A DNA stretch of 64,000 nt, from contig CAVZOP010000002.1 of NCBI GenBank assembly GCA_963776935.1, positions 1,550,001 through 1,614,000 on the forward strand. Direction: 5' to 3'. The notes beneath the pieces were generated by a model. The model was not told the origin of the DNA. It saw only the letters and a list, made by a program, of their open reading frames with translations, and did not search any database. This DNA comes from JALOLG01 sp963776935 (GTDB lineage Bacteria > Actinomycetota > Acidimicrobiia > Acidimicrobiales > Ilumatobacteraceae). The position numbers and the translations under genes were made by a program. Shown here piece after piece: positions 8,816-17,012 of the stretch (position 1 is its first letter; every line of letters starts with the position of its first letter).

Positions 8816-9433
8816 ATGAGCATGAAACAGCGCGTGATGCGAACCCTCGCCCCCCACTTCGGCAACCCGACCGGGGTGCTCGGTCGGGTTGCCGGTTGGG
8901 TGATGGGTCGTCGGTCGTCGAACGTGCGACGAAGCCAGTGGGCGGTGGGGCTGCTCGGCCTCCAGCCAGGGGACCGCCTCCTCGAGGCCGGTTGCGGGCC
9001 AGGCGTGGCGATCGCCGCCGCCGTGGCACGCGGCAGCACCGTCGTCGGGGTCGACCGGTCAGCGGTGATGGTGGGCCAGGCTCGCCGGCGCAACCGCCGC
9101 GCCGTGGGCGACGGACGCGTCGAGCTCATCGTCGCACCCGTCGAGCAACTGCCCGCGTTCGACGTGCCGTTCGACCGGGTGCTCGCCGTGAACACGGTCG
9201 GCCATTGGGACGATCCCGTCGGCGGGCTCACCGCACTGAAGCGGGTCCTTCGCCCGGGAGGTCGCATCGCCGTGGTCGCCCAGCCTCGTCGTCCGGGTGC
9301 ATCGGCTGTGGACTCGCGCGCCGCCGCCGTCGAGACGGCGCGGCTACTCAACACTGTCGGGTTTGCCGACACGCGGATCGAGACGCTCGACCTCGATCCG
9401 CCAGCGGTGTGCGCGCTGGCGACCAAACCGTGA
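8816..9433 (+). CDS. SAM-dependent methyltransferase (class I)
   Basis: A 205-residue protein with the class I methyltransferase pattern: LLEAGCGPGVAIAAAVARG (motif I, SAM binding), VVGVDRSAVMVGQARRRN (motif II acid loop), FDRVLAVNTVGHWDDP and LKRVLRPGGRIAVVAQP (post-I and motif III). Starts at 8804 (TTG), 8816 or 8822 are all possible; ATG 8816 is chosen as the first ATG. The substrate cannot be told. Position opposite the MerR-like gene and its operator suggests induction by that regulator. Confidence 0.82.
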   Translation: MSMKQRVMRTLAPHFGNPTGVLGRVAGWVMGRRSSNVRRSQWAVGLLGLQPGDRLLEAGCGPGVAIAAAVARGSTVVGVDRSAVMVGQARRRNRRAVGDGRVELIVAPVEQLPAFDVPFDRVLAVNTVGHWDDPVGGLTALKRVLRPGGRIAVVAQPRRPGASAVDSRAAAVETARLLNTVGFADTRIETLDLDPPAVCALATKP

Positions 9434-9563
9434 CCATGATCCGCACGACATCCCGCCGACCATGTGGTCGACTCGACCCGGCTCAGGACGCATGCCTAGC
9501 CTCGCACCGGCGTACCAGGGAGTCGGCAGATCGCTCGACCCGAGAATGTGCCAGGGGCGCGAG

Positions 9564-9971
9564 ATGAACGACGGCGAAACGCGGAACGAGCAGTTGGTCC
9601 GGGAGTTCTTCGCGACCCTCAGCACCGGCGACCTCGAGGCGCTACGAGCGCTGCTGCACACCGACGGCAGCTGGGAGGTCATGGGCCTCACGATCCCCGG
9701 CGCCGGTCTGACGGAGGGACGCGACTCGGTCATCGACGAATTCCTCGCTCCCGTCCGCCGGCTGTTCGAGGACGGCGACCCGAAGGTCCACGTCAAGCGA
9801 ACGTTCTCGAGCGGGGACCTCGTCGCCGCCGAGACCGAAGCGATCGGCAAGCTGCGCAACGGCAACGACTACCACAACAGATACGCGTGGATCATCGAGG
9901 TCAAGGACGACCAGGTCTGTCACCTGCGCGAATACCTGGACACCGCCTACATCATGAGCGTGGTCGGCTGA
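9564..9971 (+). CDS. SnoaL/NTF2-like protein
   Basis: A 135-residue single-domain protein starting MNDGETRNEQLVREFFATLS. The alpha+beta barrel pattern of SnoaL-like ester cyclases and ketosteroid-isomerase relatives is visible: helix 1, LEALRALLHTDGSWEV, helix DSVIDEFLAPVRRLF, and strands ending YAWIIEVKDDQVCHLREYLD. Family members are either small-molecule isomerases or hydrolases; no substrate can be assigned. A GGGG run lies before ATG 9564. No operon partner is apparent. Confidence 0.8.
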   Translation: MNDGETRNEQLVREFFATLSTGDLEALRALLHTDGSWEVMGLTIPGAGLTEGRDSVIDEFLAPVRRLFEDGDPKVHVKRTFSSGDLVAAETEAIGKLRNGNDYHNRYAWIIEVKDDQVCHLREYLDTAYIMSVVG

Positions 9972-10043
9972 ACCTCCATCTCCGCAACCACCCCTGAGCC
10001 GCATCCGACGGTACGATCTCAGCGGGGCAACGAAAGAGGCGTC

Positions 10044-10154
10044 ATGTCTGACAAATCACCACAGAAACACAGCGCCAAGAAGGCCGGGAAGTCGCTCAAG
10101 GACAAGCGCATCGCCAAGAAGGCCAAGAAGGCCGACAAGAGCTCGATCCTGTGA
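10044..10154 (+). CDS. Lys-rich 36-residue small protein
   Basis: A short gene with a good GAAAGAGG ribosome site before ATG 10044. The product starts MSDKSPQKHSAKKAGKSLKD and is about one third lysine with scattered Ala and Ser, so it is highly basic and probably helical or disordered. Very similar short Lys-rich proteins (MxDKSPxK...KKxGKSLKEKR) are, from memory, widespread in actinobacteria with no assigned function. RNA or ribosome binding is a guess from composition only. It is followed by another small gene and a strong terminator. Confidence 0.7.
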   Translation: MSDKSPQKHSAKKAGKSLKDKRIAKKAKKADKSSIL

Positions 10155-10167
10155 TCCGGTCGACCTA

Positions 10168-10422
10168 GTGCTGCAGTTCGAATGGAACGCACTGCGGCGA
10201 GGCGACCACGTGCTCGTGCACGATTCCAGCGATGACAACCTCGCTCTGACCGCCGGTGTCGTCACGCTGGTCGACGTCCATCCCTCCGGTCACGATGTGA
10301 GCGTCCGCATCATGGCTGGCACTCCGACGACGCGCGTCGTCCAGCCGGGACGGTTTGCCGTCCACCTCGATCCCGTGGACGCCGACGACGACTGCTGGCG
10401 CTGCAGCGACAACCCGACCTGA
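10168..10422 (+). CDS. Small conserved-type hypothetical protein
   Basis: An 84-residue product starting at GTG 10168 (LQFEWNALRRGDHVLVHD), 13 bases after the stop of the Lys-rich mini-gene. The alternating pattern DHVLVHDSSD, ALTAGVVTLVDVHPSGHDV and GRFAVHLDPVDADD suggests a small beta-barrel. CWRC near the C-terminus could bind metal, though one CxxC pair is a weak sign. It ends right at a strong hairpin terminator. I do not know its function. Confidence 0.55.
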   Translation: MLQFEWNALRRGDHVLVHDSSDDNLALTAGVVTLVDVHPSGHDVSVRIMAGTPTTRVVQPGRFAVHLDPVDADDDCWRCSDNPT

Positions 10423-10423
10423 A

Positions 10424-10466
10424 AACCCAAGGTGGGCCCCTCCGAAGAGGGGCCCACCCTGGGGTT
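10424..10466. terminator. Strong hairpin terminator
   Basis: A perfect 12-base stem, GGTGGGCCCCTC at 10431-10442 and GAGGGGCCCACC at 10447-10458, closes a CGAA tetraloop. It is flanked by AACCC upstream and GGGGTT downstream that can extend the stem. It lies between a plus-strand gene ending at 10422 and a minus-strand gene ending at 10503, so it can serve both strands. Confidence 0.85.
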
Positions 10467-10502
10467 GTCGAGTTCGATCGGAACCGACTCGATCTGTTGC
10501 CG

Positions 10503-11283
10503 TCAGACGGTCTCGGCCACCTTGCCGGGAGAGTCCGCGAGCATCGCCTCCGGGATGGTGTCCGGGATGCTGACCTTGTTCTTGCGGCGGGTGTCCCAGA
10601 GCAAGGCGACACCCATCACGGTGCAGACCACGCCGAGGCCGGCGAGCAGGGCTGCCACGCCGAGGGCCAGCTGCAGGGTGCTGTGCGTCGCCGCACCGAC
10701 ACCGAGCTCGGCGACGAGTGCGTGGGCAGTACCGCTCCACGCCATGTCACGAGCCGCTGCTTCGACCGGAACGCTGCGATCGAAGCCGGTCCAGTAGCGA
10801 CCGTCGACGTTGAAGTCGCAGGTGACGCCCTCGGCCGGGAACGGATCGGGAACCGCAACCATCTCGCCGTTGCAGTCGAACTCGGTGGCGACCGATACCG
10901 TCATCACCGGTGAGGTCGGCTTCGGTGAGCGTCACCGTCTGCACGCCATGCAGCGTGTGATAGGAGATCGTCGCCATCTGGTACATGTACTCCGTAGCGG
11001 TGTTGACGAGCGGATCGTTGGGATCGAGATCGCTCTCGACGACGGGGAAGTCCCAGTCGTCCTCGAGCAATGCCCTGATCGCCAATCCGCCCTCGACTTC
11101 GCCGCGGTCCACGAGTTGGCCGTCGTCGTTGTAGCTGAGCTCGACGTTCTGAACCTCGCTGAATGACTGCAGCGCTGAGTAACCACCCTGCACCTTGCTG
11201 TAGGCGACGCCGGCGCCCACGAAATAGCCGATGCCGACCACGATCAAAAAGATCCCGAGTAGGCCTAATGGCTTCCTGAACAT
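10503..11283 (-). pseudogene. Membrane protein with extracytoplasmic domain, frameshifted
   Basis: Starts MFRKPLGLLGIFLIVVGIGY, a first membrane helix, then an extracytoplasmic region (ALQSFSEVQNVELSYNDDGQ, DWDFPVVESDLDPNDPLVN, YMYQMATISYHTLHG). Near 10905 the frame changes; the second part continues MTVSVATEFDCNGEMVAVPD, has a second helix (LALGVAALLAGLGVVCTV) and ends in a short basic and acidic tail. Joined, it is about 259 residues with one helix at each end. I do not recognise the family. Both halves look coding, so a single-base error or recent mutation is likely. Confidence 0.65.
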
Positions 11284-11567
11284 GACAACCCCTTTTCCTG
11301 AGTCGATTCGTGATGCTTCTCACGAACACTGGGTTCATCCTGCGCCACACACCGACGAACCATCAGGGGCTTAGGACCTTTCGGATCGTCAAGGTTTCGT
11401 CTGCAGGGTCGGGGCCTCATTGCGCCCGCCGGCGCCTCAGGTATACGCTCGCCAACGGCACGACAAGAACCCTGACGTGTCGGGCCGGCGGCTGGCCGAC
11501 TCTGGGAGCGATGCTCCGGACCCTGGTAGCGCGTTGATTCGCAACGACTTGATGCCAGGAGGGTGCA

Positions 11568-12179
11568 ATGGCTCTTGCCGAATCTTCGACGGTGACCTCG
11601 AGTCGCGGGCCGGTGGCGTTCCCGGTTGCCGACGCCGATCGCACCGTTGTCTGGCTACGCGGCGAGCACGACGTCTCGACGGTTGCCGCCCTGTCGCAGA
11701 CCATGGCTCGCGCCATCGCTCTCGACGACGGCGATCTCGTGATCGACCTGAGCGGGATCCAGTTCATGGACGCGGCGACGGTCGGCGTCATCGTTCGCGC
11801 TCGCGATTTCCTGCATCTGCAGTCGCGTTCGTTGGCGCTCCAGGCGCCGTCGCCGTGTGCGGTACGCATCCTCGACCTCTGTGGCCTCGCCACGCTCCTC
11901 GATCCGCGCCCCGTCCAGGCGATGCCCACGGCGGCGACGGTGGGCGATCGCGGTAGGCGACTGCCCGCGCCCTCGCTCGATCGAGTCGACACGGTGGCCG
12001 TGTCGGACGGCTCGGATGATCTGCAAGAACGGGCGCGACGCGGTGATGTCGCGCTGCTGAGTCTCCTCCGCCTCGATGAGCGGACGAACGCCCACCGGCG
12101 CTCACTCGCCGAGGTCGCCATCGCTCGCTTGCGGATCTCGCGCTCGTCGAGGGCCACCCGGTTCATCCGGCCCACTTGA
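11568..12179 (+). CDS. STAS-domain protein (anti-sigma antagonist-like)
   Basis: A 203-residue protein with AGGAGGG at 11557-11563 before ATG 11568. Residues about 20-110 form a STAS domain: VVWLRGEHDVSTVAALSQTM, LVIDLSGIQFMDAATVGVIV and RSLALQAPSPCAVRILDLCG. In anti-sigma antagonists the phosphorylated residue is a Ser or Thr in the DLSGVxFxDSxG loop; here the loop reads IQFMDAATVG, with Thr near the usual place. The last 80 residues are Arg-rich and of unknown role. No partner kinase or sigma factor is adjacent. Confidence 0.8.
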   Translation: MALAESSTVTSSRGPVAFPVADADRTVVWLRGEHDVSTVAALSQTMARAIALDDGDLVIDLSGIQFMDAATVGVIVRARDFLHLQSRSLALQAPSPCAVRILDLCGLATLLDPRPVQAMPTAATVGDRGRRLPAPSLDRVDTVAVSDGSDDLQERARRGDVALLSLLRLDERTNAHRRSLAEVAIARLRISRSSRATRFIRPT

Positions 12180-12200
12180 CCGAACGCCTCGTTGGTCGGC

Positions 12201-13304
12201 TCAGCAGATGCGGGGCAGTGGATCACCGACGAGCATGTCGACGATGCGGGTGCCGCCGATCGGTGTGACGAGCACGACGATTCCGGGAGGTTCCTCGCGG
12301 ATCTCCCCGATCCGGACCGCATCGTGCCCGAGCGGGTGAGCCCGCAGCGCCGTCACGGCACGGTCGGCCTCGTCGCGCTCGACGACAGCGACGAACTTCC
12401 CCTCGTTGGCGACGTACAGCGGATCGATTCCTAGCAGTTCACAGGCGGCGGCGACCGGCGCCCGGACTGGCAGCGCCGACTCGTCGAGCACGACCGTGAG
12501 ATTCGTGTCGCGTGCCAGTTCGTTGCACACCGTTCCGACTCCTCCTCGCGTCGCGTCGCGTAACCAGCGCGTCGAAGGAGCCGCACTCAGCAGGCACTCC
12601 ATGAGGTCATTCAACGGCGCCGTGTCGGACACGATGTCGGCTTCGAAGGCGAGGTCGCCACGAGCGAGCATCACCGCCATGCCGTGGTCGGCGATGGTGC
12701 CCGAGACGATCAGGACATCTCCGGGAATGACGCGCCCGGCCGACAGGTCACGACCGGCGGGGATGAGCCCGACACCCGCCGTCGAGATGTACATCCCGTC
12801 GGCGGCACCGCGGTCGACGACCTTGGTGTCCCCCGTGACGATGTCGACACCGGCCACCGCCGCGGCCTCGGCCATGTCGGCGACGATCGCTCGCAGCGCA
12901 TCAATCGGGAACCCCTCCTCGAGCACGAACGCGGCGGAGAGTGCGAGCGGCCGGGCGCCGACCATGGCGAGATCGTTCACCGTTCCGTGCACGGCCAGAT
13001 GACCGACCGAAGCGACCGGGAACACCAGCGGATGCACGACGTACGAGTCGGTACTGAACGCCAGTCGATCACCCGAAGGCAACTCGAGCACGGCCGCATC
13101 GGTCTGGGTGGCGAGGGTGTCGTTGGCGAACGCGGGCATGAACACGGCTTCCAGCAGCGCCGCCGACGCCTTTCCGCCGGCGCCGTGGGCGAGCGTGACG
13201 ACGTCGTCGAGGAGGCGTGGCTTCCGGCGTCGGAAGGCCTCGATCCGTTCGAACACCGCCACCTCGCGGTCGGTCGCACCCGCCTCCTCGACGGCGCCGG
13301 TCAT
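12201..13304 (-). CDS. hypE: Hydrogenase maturation protein HypE
   Basis: A 367-residue protein of the PurM/ThiL-like ATPase family. HypE dehydrates the carbamoyl group placed by HypF on its own C-terminal cysteine to thiocyanate, the source of the cyanide ligands of the NiFe site. The diagnostic C-terminus PRIC, ending in that cysteine, is present. Also seen are LAHGAGGKASAAL, AFSTDSYVVHPLVFP, VHGTVNDLAMVGA, DIVTGDTKVVDRG and RDATRGGVGTV, the ATP-binding elements. The start overlaps the stop of the SIS gene by four bases. It is the last gene of the hydrogenase operon. Confidence 0.97.
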   Translation of the reverse strand: MTGAVEEAGATDREVAVFERIEAFRRRKPRLLDDVVTLAHGAGGKASAALLEAVFMPAFANDTLATQTDAAVLELPSGDRLAFSTDSYVVHPLVFPVASVGHLAVHGTVNDLAMVGARPLALSAAFVLEEGFPIDALRAIVADMAEAAAVAGVDIVTGDTKVVDRGAADGMYISTAGVGLIPAGRDLSAGRVIPGDVLIVSGTIADHGMAVMLARGDLAFEADIVSDTAPLNDLMECLLSAAPSTRWLRDATRGGVGTVCNELARDTNLTVVLDESALPVRAPVAAACELLGIDPLYVANEGKFVAVVERDEADRAVTALRAHPLGHDAVRIGEIREEPPGIVVLVTPIGGTRIVDMLVGDPLPRIC

Positions 13305-13960
13305 GTCCTGCTGCTTGCATGGAGCCGGCTCTGCACGACCGACCACAGTTCGAGGACGAGCGCGTCCTGCGCCTCTTGGATCCGATGCACGCTGTCCGAG
13401 CCCACCACCAAGCAATGGTCGACGGTGTCCGACGTCGCCATCGCTCCTCCGTCGTAGCCGGACAACCCGACCGTCAACACCCCGCGTCGAGCCGCCTCGT
13501 CGAACGCGCGCAGGACGTTCGCCGAGTCGCCGCTCGTCGAGAAGCCCATCGCGATGTCGCCGGGTCGAGCGTGGGCGATGATCTGGCGGGAGAAGACCAA
13601 TTCGAATCCGACATCGTTGGCCAGCGCGGTGAGCACCGCACGGTCGTCGACCAGCGACATCGCAGGGAGGCCCCGACCGCGTGGTGGGTCGCGGAACAAC
13701 TCGGCGGTTCCTTCTGCGTCGGTCGCGCTTCCACCGTTACCGAACGTGAACAGCCGACCGGCGTGTTCGAAGCGGTGCGCCATCGCCGTCCCCGCCGCGC
13801 GCAACGTGTCGGCGCTCCGTCCGATCGTCGTCGTCCGCAGGTTCCGGCTCTCGGTCATCTTGGCCAGCGCCGAGGCGGCGAGGTCGGTCAAGAGCGCGCT
13901 GGAGTCGCGCTCGTCGCCGTCGATGAACGGATACAGGAAACCGGTCGGCTCGGTGGTCAT
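13301..13960 (-). CDS. SIS-domain protein, phosphoheptose isomerase-like
   Basis: A 219-residue protein with a sugar isomerase fold: FTFGNGGSATDAEGTAELF matches the GmhA-type nucleotide/sugar-phosphate loop, followed by GDIAMGFSTSGDSANVLRAF, the second conserved Ser/Thr loop, and VLTVGLSGYDGG. Sequence order agrees with sedoheptulose-7-phosphate isomerases. It is coupled by overlap to both neighbours (the SIS-HypC fusion and hypE). A heptose pathway is not present here, so its role is more likely tied to hydrogenase assembly or regulation; that is inference from position alone. Confidence 0.85.
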   Translation of the reverse strand: MTTEPTGFLYPFIDGDERDSSALLTDLAASALAKMTESRNLRTTTIGRSADTLRAAGTAMAHRFEHAGRLFTFGNGGSATDAEGTAELFRDPPRGRGLPAMSLVDDRAVLTALANDVGFELVFSRQIIAHARPGDIAMGFSTSGDSANVLRAFDEAARRGVLTVGLSGYDGGAMATSDTVDHCLVVGSDSVHRIQEAQDALVLELWSVVQSRLHASSRT

Positions 13961-14667
13961 GGCTCGCTCGCTTCGAGCACCGTCAGGGCAACCCCGGCAT
14001 GCACGAGGACGAGATCGCCCGGCATCACCGGCGCGACGAGCGTGACGTCGACGGTCTCGCGTACCCCCGCCGCCAGCACCTCGGCGCTGCCACCTTCGTG
14101 CACGATCGCCACCTCCGCCAGCGTGCCCTCGTCGGAGCACGTGATGCACCGCTCCTCCGTACACGCCGGTCCGACGTCGAGCAGACCAGGGTGCTCGAAG
14201 ACCACGTGGGTCAGCTCCCAGAGCAGGTGGTAGAGCAGCACGACATCGCCCGACCGAGCCGCGAGATCAGCGTCGATCCCGTCCATCCAGATCACGTGGT
14301 CGGCGGCACCACCCGGCGGGCGTCGGCCGGCGCCCAGCCACAGGCTCGTCAGCCCCCACGCCTGGGAGCGCCTGAGCAGCGAGGAGACGAGATCGTCGTC
14401 GGCGGGGCCGATGGCGAGAATGACGTCGCCGGGTCGAGCGAGCAGACGCGCGGCCCCGACGACGTCGCCGCACTCCACGTGCACCGCCGGCAACGCTCGC
14501 TTGCCGACGATCACGGGGTGCACGAACTCGACGGCGACGTGACGACCGTGGGCCGGCCACCGAGGTGACGTGCACCACATCGTCGCACCCGCGGCGAACT
14601 GGCGGGCCAGCGCGAGAGCTGCCGCCGCCAGATCCTCGGCCACGCCCGGAGCGCCGGCGCCGGTCAC
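13957..14667 (-). CDS. SIS-like domain fused to HypC-like domain
   Basis: A 236-residue two-domain protein. Residues about 1-160 look like an SIS (phosphosugar-binding) domain: VEFVHPVIVGKRALPAVHVE, LARPGDVILAIGPADDDLVS and AWGLTSLWLGAG. Residues about 165-236 resemble HypC: CITCSDEGTLAEVAIVHEGG and PVMPGDLVLVHAGVALTVLE, matching the OB-fold GDWVLVHxGxA end. Normal HypC starts MC, and that N-terminal cysteine carries the iron ligand complex; here the equivalent is internal, Cys174, with Cys169 and Cys177 nearby. The operon also has an ordinary hypC, so this protein probably has a modified role. Confidence 0.82.
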   Translation of the reverse strand: MTGAGAPGVAEDLAAAALALARQFAAGATMWCTSPRWPAHGRHVAVEFVHPVIVGKRALPAVHVECGDVVGAARLLARPGDVILAIGPADDDLVSSLLRRSQAWGLTSLWLGAGRRPPGGAADHVIWMDGIDADLAARSGDVVLLYHLLWELTHVVFEHPGLLDVGPACTEERCITCSDEGTLAEVAIVHEGGSAEVLAAGVRETVDVTLVAPVMPGDLVLVHAGVALTVLEASEP

Positions 14668-16988
14668 GGCATCCCCACTCGATGAGCGAGCCGACCAGCG
14701 ACGGCCACCTGGCCGAGTGCCAGGCCGCCGTCGTTGGGCGGGACGACTCGATGGGTGAGAACCACGAATTCGCGGGCCTCGAGGTGGGTCCGGGTGAGGC
14801 GGGCGAGCAACGCGTTCTGGAAGACACCACCGCTCAGCGCGACCCGGTCGAGCCCGGTCCGGACGCGGATCTCGTCAGCCAGATCAGCAACGAGGCGGGC
14901 AACCGCGACGTGGAACCCGGCTGCTGCGGCGCCGGGTGGACGGCCTCCCCGAACGTCGTCGATGATGGACTCGAGAACCGGCATCGCATCGATCTCGTCG
15001 CCCGAGATCGAGAATCGGTACTCGCACTCGGTCCCGAGAAAGGCGTCGGCGATCGTCTCCAACTCGATCGCCGCCTGCGCCTCGTATGAGACGACGTGAC
15101 GGATCCCGAGCAGCGAGCTGACCACGTCGAACAGCCGACCCATGCTCGACGTCGGCACGCAGTGCACCCCCCGTTCGAGCTGTCGCAGGAGCACGTTGCG
15201 TTCTTCCGCCGACGACGCTCGCACCGGAGCGAGGTCGCCGGACCACTCGATGCCGCCCGCCCACAGGTGCGCCAGCGCGGCGCGATACGGCTTGCGGATC
15301 GCGGCATCGCCGCCCGGCAGCGGGACGTAGCGCAGGTGCGCGACGCGTTCGAAACCGTCGTATCCCGCGACCAGCACCTCGCCACCCCAGATCGCCCCAT
15401 CGGTGCCGTAACCGGTGCCGTCGAACGCGACTCCGATCACGCGCTCACCGTCGGCTAGGCCATGTTCTGCCATCACCGCGGCAATGTGGGCATGGTGGTG
15501 CTGGACCACCTCGAGCGGGCTCGAAGCGCGCGTTTCGGCCCATCGACGTGTGTGGTACCCGGGGTGCGCATCGGCGACGTGCAGTTCCGCGTCGACCCCG
15601 TACATCTCGGCGAACTGTCGGGTGGATCGCTCGAACGCCTCGAGCGTCGCGACGCTGCCCATGTCACCGATGTGTTGCGACATCCATGCGTCGACGCCCG
15701 ACGCGAGACAGAACGTGTTCTTCAACTCGCCGCCGACGGCGACGACCGGTGCCGTCTCGAACGGGAGGCGAACGGGCAACGGGGCGTAACCCCGCGAGCG
15801 CCGGATCGGTAGCTCGTGACCGTCGACCACGCGCAACACCGAGTCGTCGCACGGAACGTGAATCGGACGGTCGTGGAGCAGCCACGCGTCAGCGATCCCT
15901 CCGAGACGCCGACGCGCATCGGCGTCGTCGTAGCAGATCGGTTCGTCGGTGAGGTTGCCGCTGGTCATCACGAGCGCGTCGGGGGGTGTCGAGCCGGCAC
16001 CCGGTACTTGCGTGAAGAGCAGGTGGTGGATCGGGGTGTACGGCAGGATCACGCCGACGAGCGGGTTGCCGGGCGCGACCAGCGGTGTGAGCCCGGCGTC
16101 GTCGCGGCGACGCACGAGGACGATCGGACGCTGCGGGCAGGTCAGGAGCGCGGCCTCGCAGTCGTCGATCTCGGCCAGCCGGTGGGCCGCGGCGAGGTCA
16201 CCGACCATCACCGCCAACGGCTTGTCGGCCCGGCTCTTGCGCAGCCGCAGCGTCGCGACCGCGGCGTCCGATCTGGCGTCGCACGCGAGGTGGTAGCCGC
16301 CCAGTCCCTTGACCGCGACGACGTCACCGTCGGCAATCGCACGTTGCGCGGCAGCGATCGCCGCCTCCGACCCTGCAACCGTTCCCGCCGCAGTCTCGAA
16401 CCACAAGCGCGGCCCACATGCGGCACAGGCGACCGGCTGGGCGTGGAATCGCCGGTCGCCGGGGTCGTGGTACTGCTCGTCGCATTCTGGACACAACGCG
16501 AAGCCCGCCATCGTCGTGTTGGGTCGGTCGTACGGGAGCCGGCACGTGATCGTGAAGCGCGGACCACAGTTGGTGCAGTTGATGAACGGATAGCGGTAGC
16601 GCCGGTCGGCCGGATCGTGGAGCTCGCGGAGGCAGTCGTCGCACACTGCGACATCGGGAGCGACGAACGTCCGGCCGGCCGTCGTGCCGTTGCTCTCCAC
16701 GATGTGGAAGCGGCGCTCCCCCACTGCCGCGATCGGGGCCGCCTCGACGGTGTCGATGCGGGCGAGCGGCGGAACCTCGACGACGAGGCGCCGCTCGAAC
16801 GCGACCACCTCGGTCGCGTCTCCTTCCACCTCGACGAACACGCCGTCGGCGTCGTTGCCGACGTGGCCGCCGAGCCGTAGCCCGGTGGCCAGGCGGTGCA
16901 CGAAGGGACGGAAGCCGACTCCCTGTACGACACCGCGGACCCGGATGCGGTGGCGAATGACGCGATCGTCCAGCATCGACGGAATCAT
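14664..16988 (-). CDS. hypF: Carbamoyltransferase HypF
   Basis: A 774-residue protein with the full HypF order. An acylphosphatase domain comes first (VRGVVQGVGFRPFVHRLA, about residues 10-100). Two zinc fingers follow (CDDCLREL with NCTNCGPRF, and CPECDEQY with ACAACGPRL). Next is a YrdC-like domain that makes carbamoyl-adenylate (AVKGLGGYHLACDARSD). Last is a Kae1-like domain with VVQHHHAHIAAVMAEHG and IGVAFDGTGYGTDG. HypF carbamoylates the C-terminal cysteine of HypE using carbamoyl phosphate and ATP. ATG 16976 is a possible later start. It lies 24 bases after hypD and overlaps the SIS-HypC start. Confidence 0.97.
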   Translation of the reverse strand: MIPSMLDDRVIRHRIRVRGVVQGVGFRPFVHRLATGLRLGGHVGNDADGVFVEVEGDATEVVAFERRLVVEVPPLARIDTVEAAPIAAVGERRFHIVESNGTTAGRTFVAPDVAVCDDCLRELHDPADRRYRYPFINCTNCGPRFTITCRLPYDRPNTTMAGFALCPECDEQYHDPGDRRFHAQPVACAACGPRLWFETAAGTVAGSEAAIAAAQRAIADGDVVAVKGLGGYHLACDARSDAAVATLRLRKSRADKPLAVMVGDLAAAHRLAEIDDCEAALLTCPQRPIVLVRRRDDAGLTPLVAPGNPLVGVILPYTPIHHLLFTQVPGAGSTPPDALVMTSGNLTDEPICYDDADARRRLGGIADAWLLHDRPIHVPCDDSVLRVVDGHELPIRRSRGYAPLPVRLPFETAPVVAVGGELKNTFCLASGVDAWMSQHIGDMGSVATLEAFERSTRQFAEMYGVDAELHVADAHPGYHTRRWAETRASSPLEVVQHHHAHIAAVMAEHGLADGERVIGVAFDGTGYGTDGAIWGGEVLVAGYDGFERVAHLRYVPLPGGDAAIRKPYRAALAHLWAGGIEWSGDLAPVRASSAEERNVLLRQLERGVHCVPTSSMGRLFDVVSSLLGIRHVVSYEAQAAIELETIADAFLGTECEYRFSISGDEIDAMPVLESIIDDVRGGRPPGAAAAGFHVAVARLVADLADEIRVRTGLDRVALSGGVFQNALLARLTRTHLEAREFVVLTHRVVPPNDGGLALGQVAVAGRLAHRVGMP

Positions 16989-17012
16989 GGCGACCGACTC
17001 ATGGCGCCTGAA

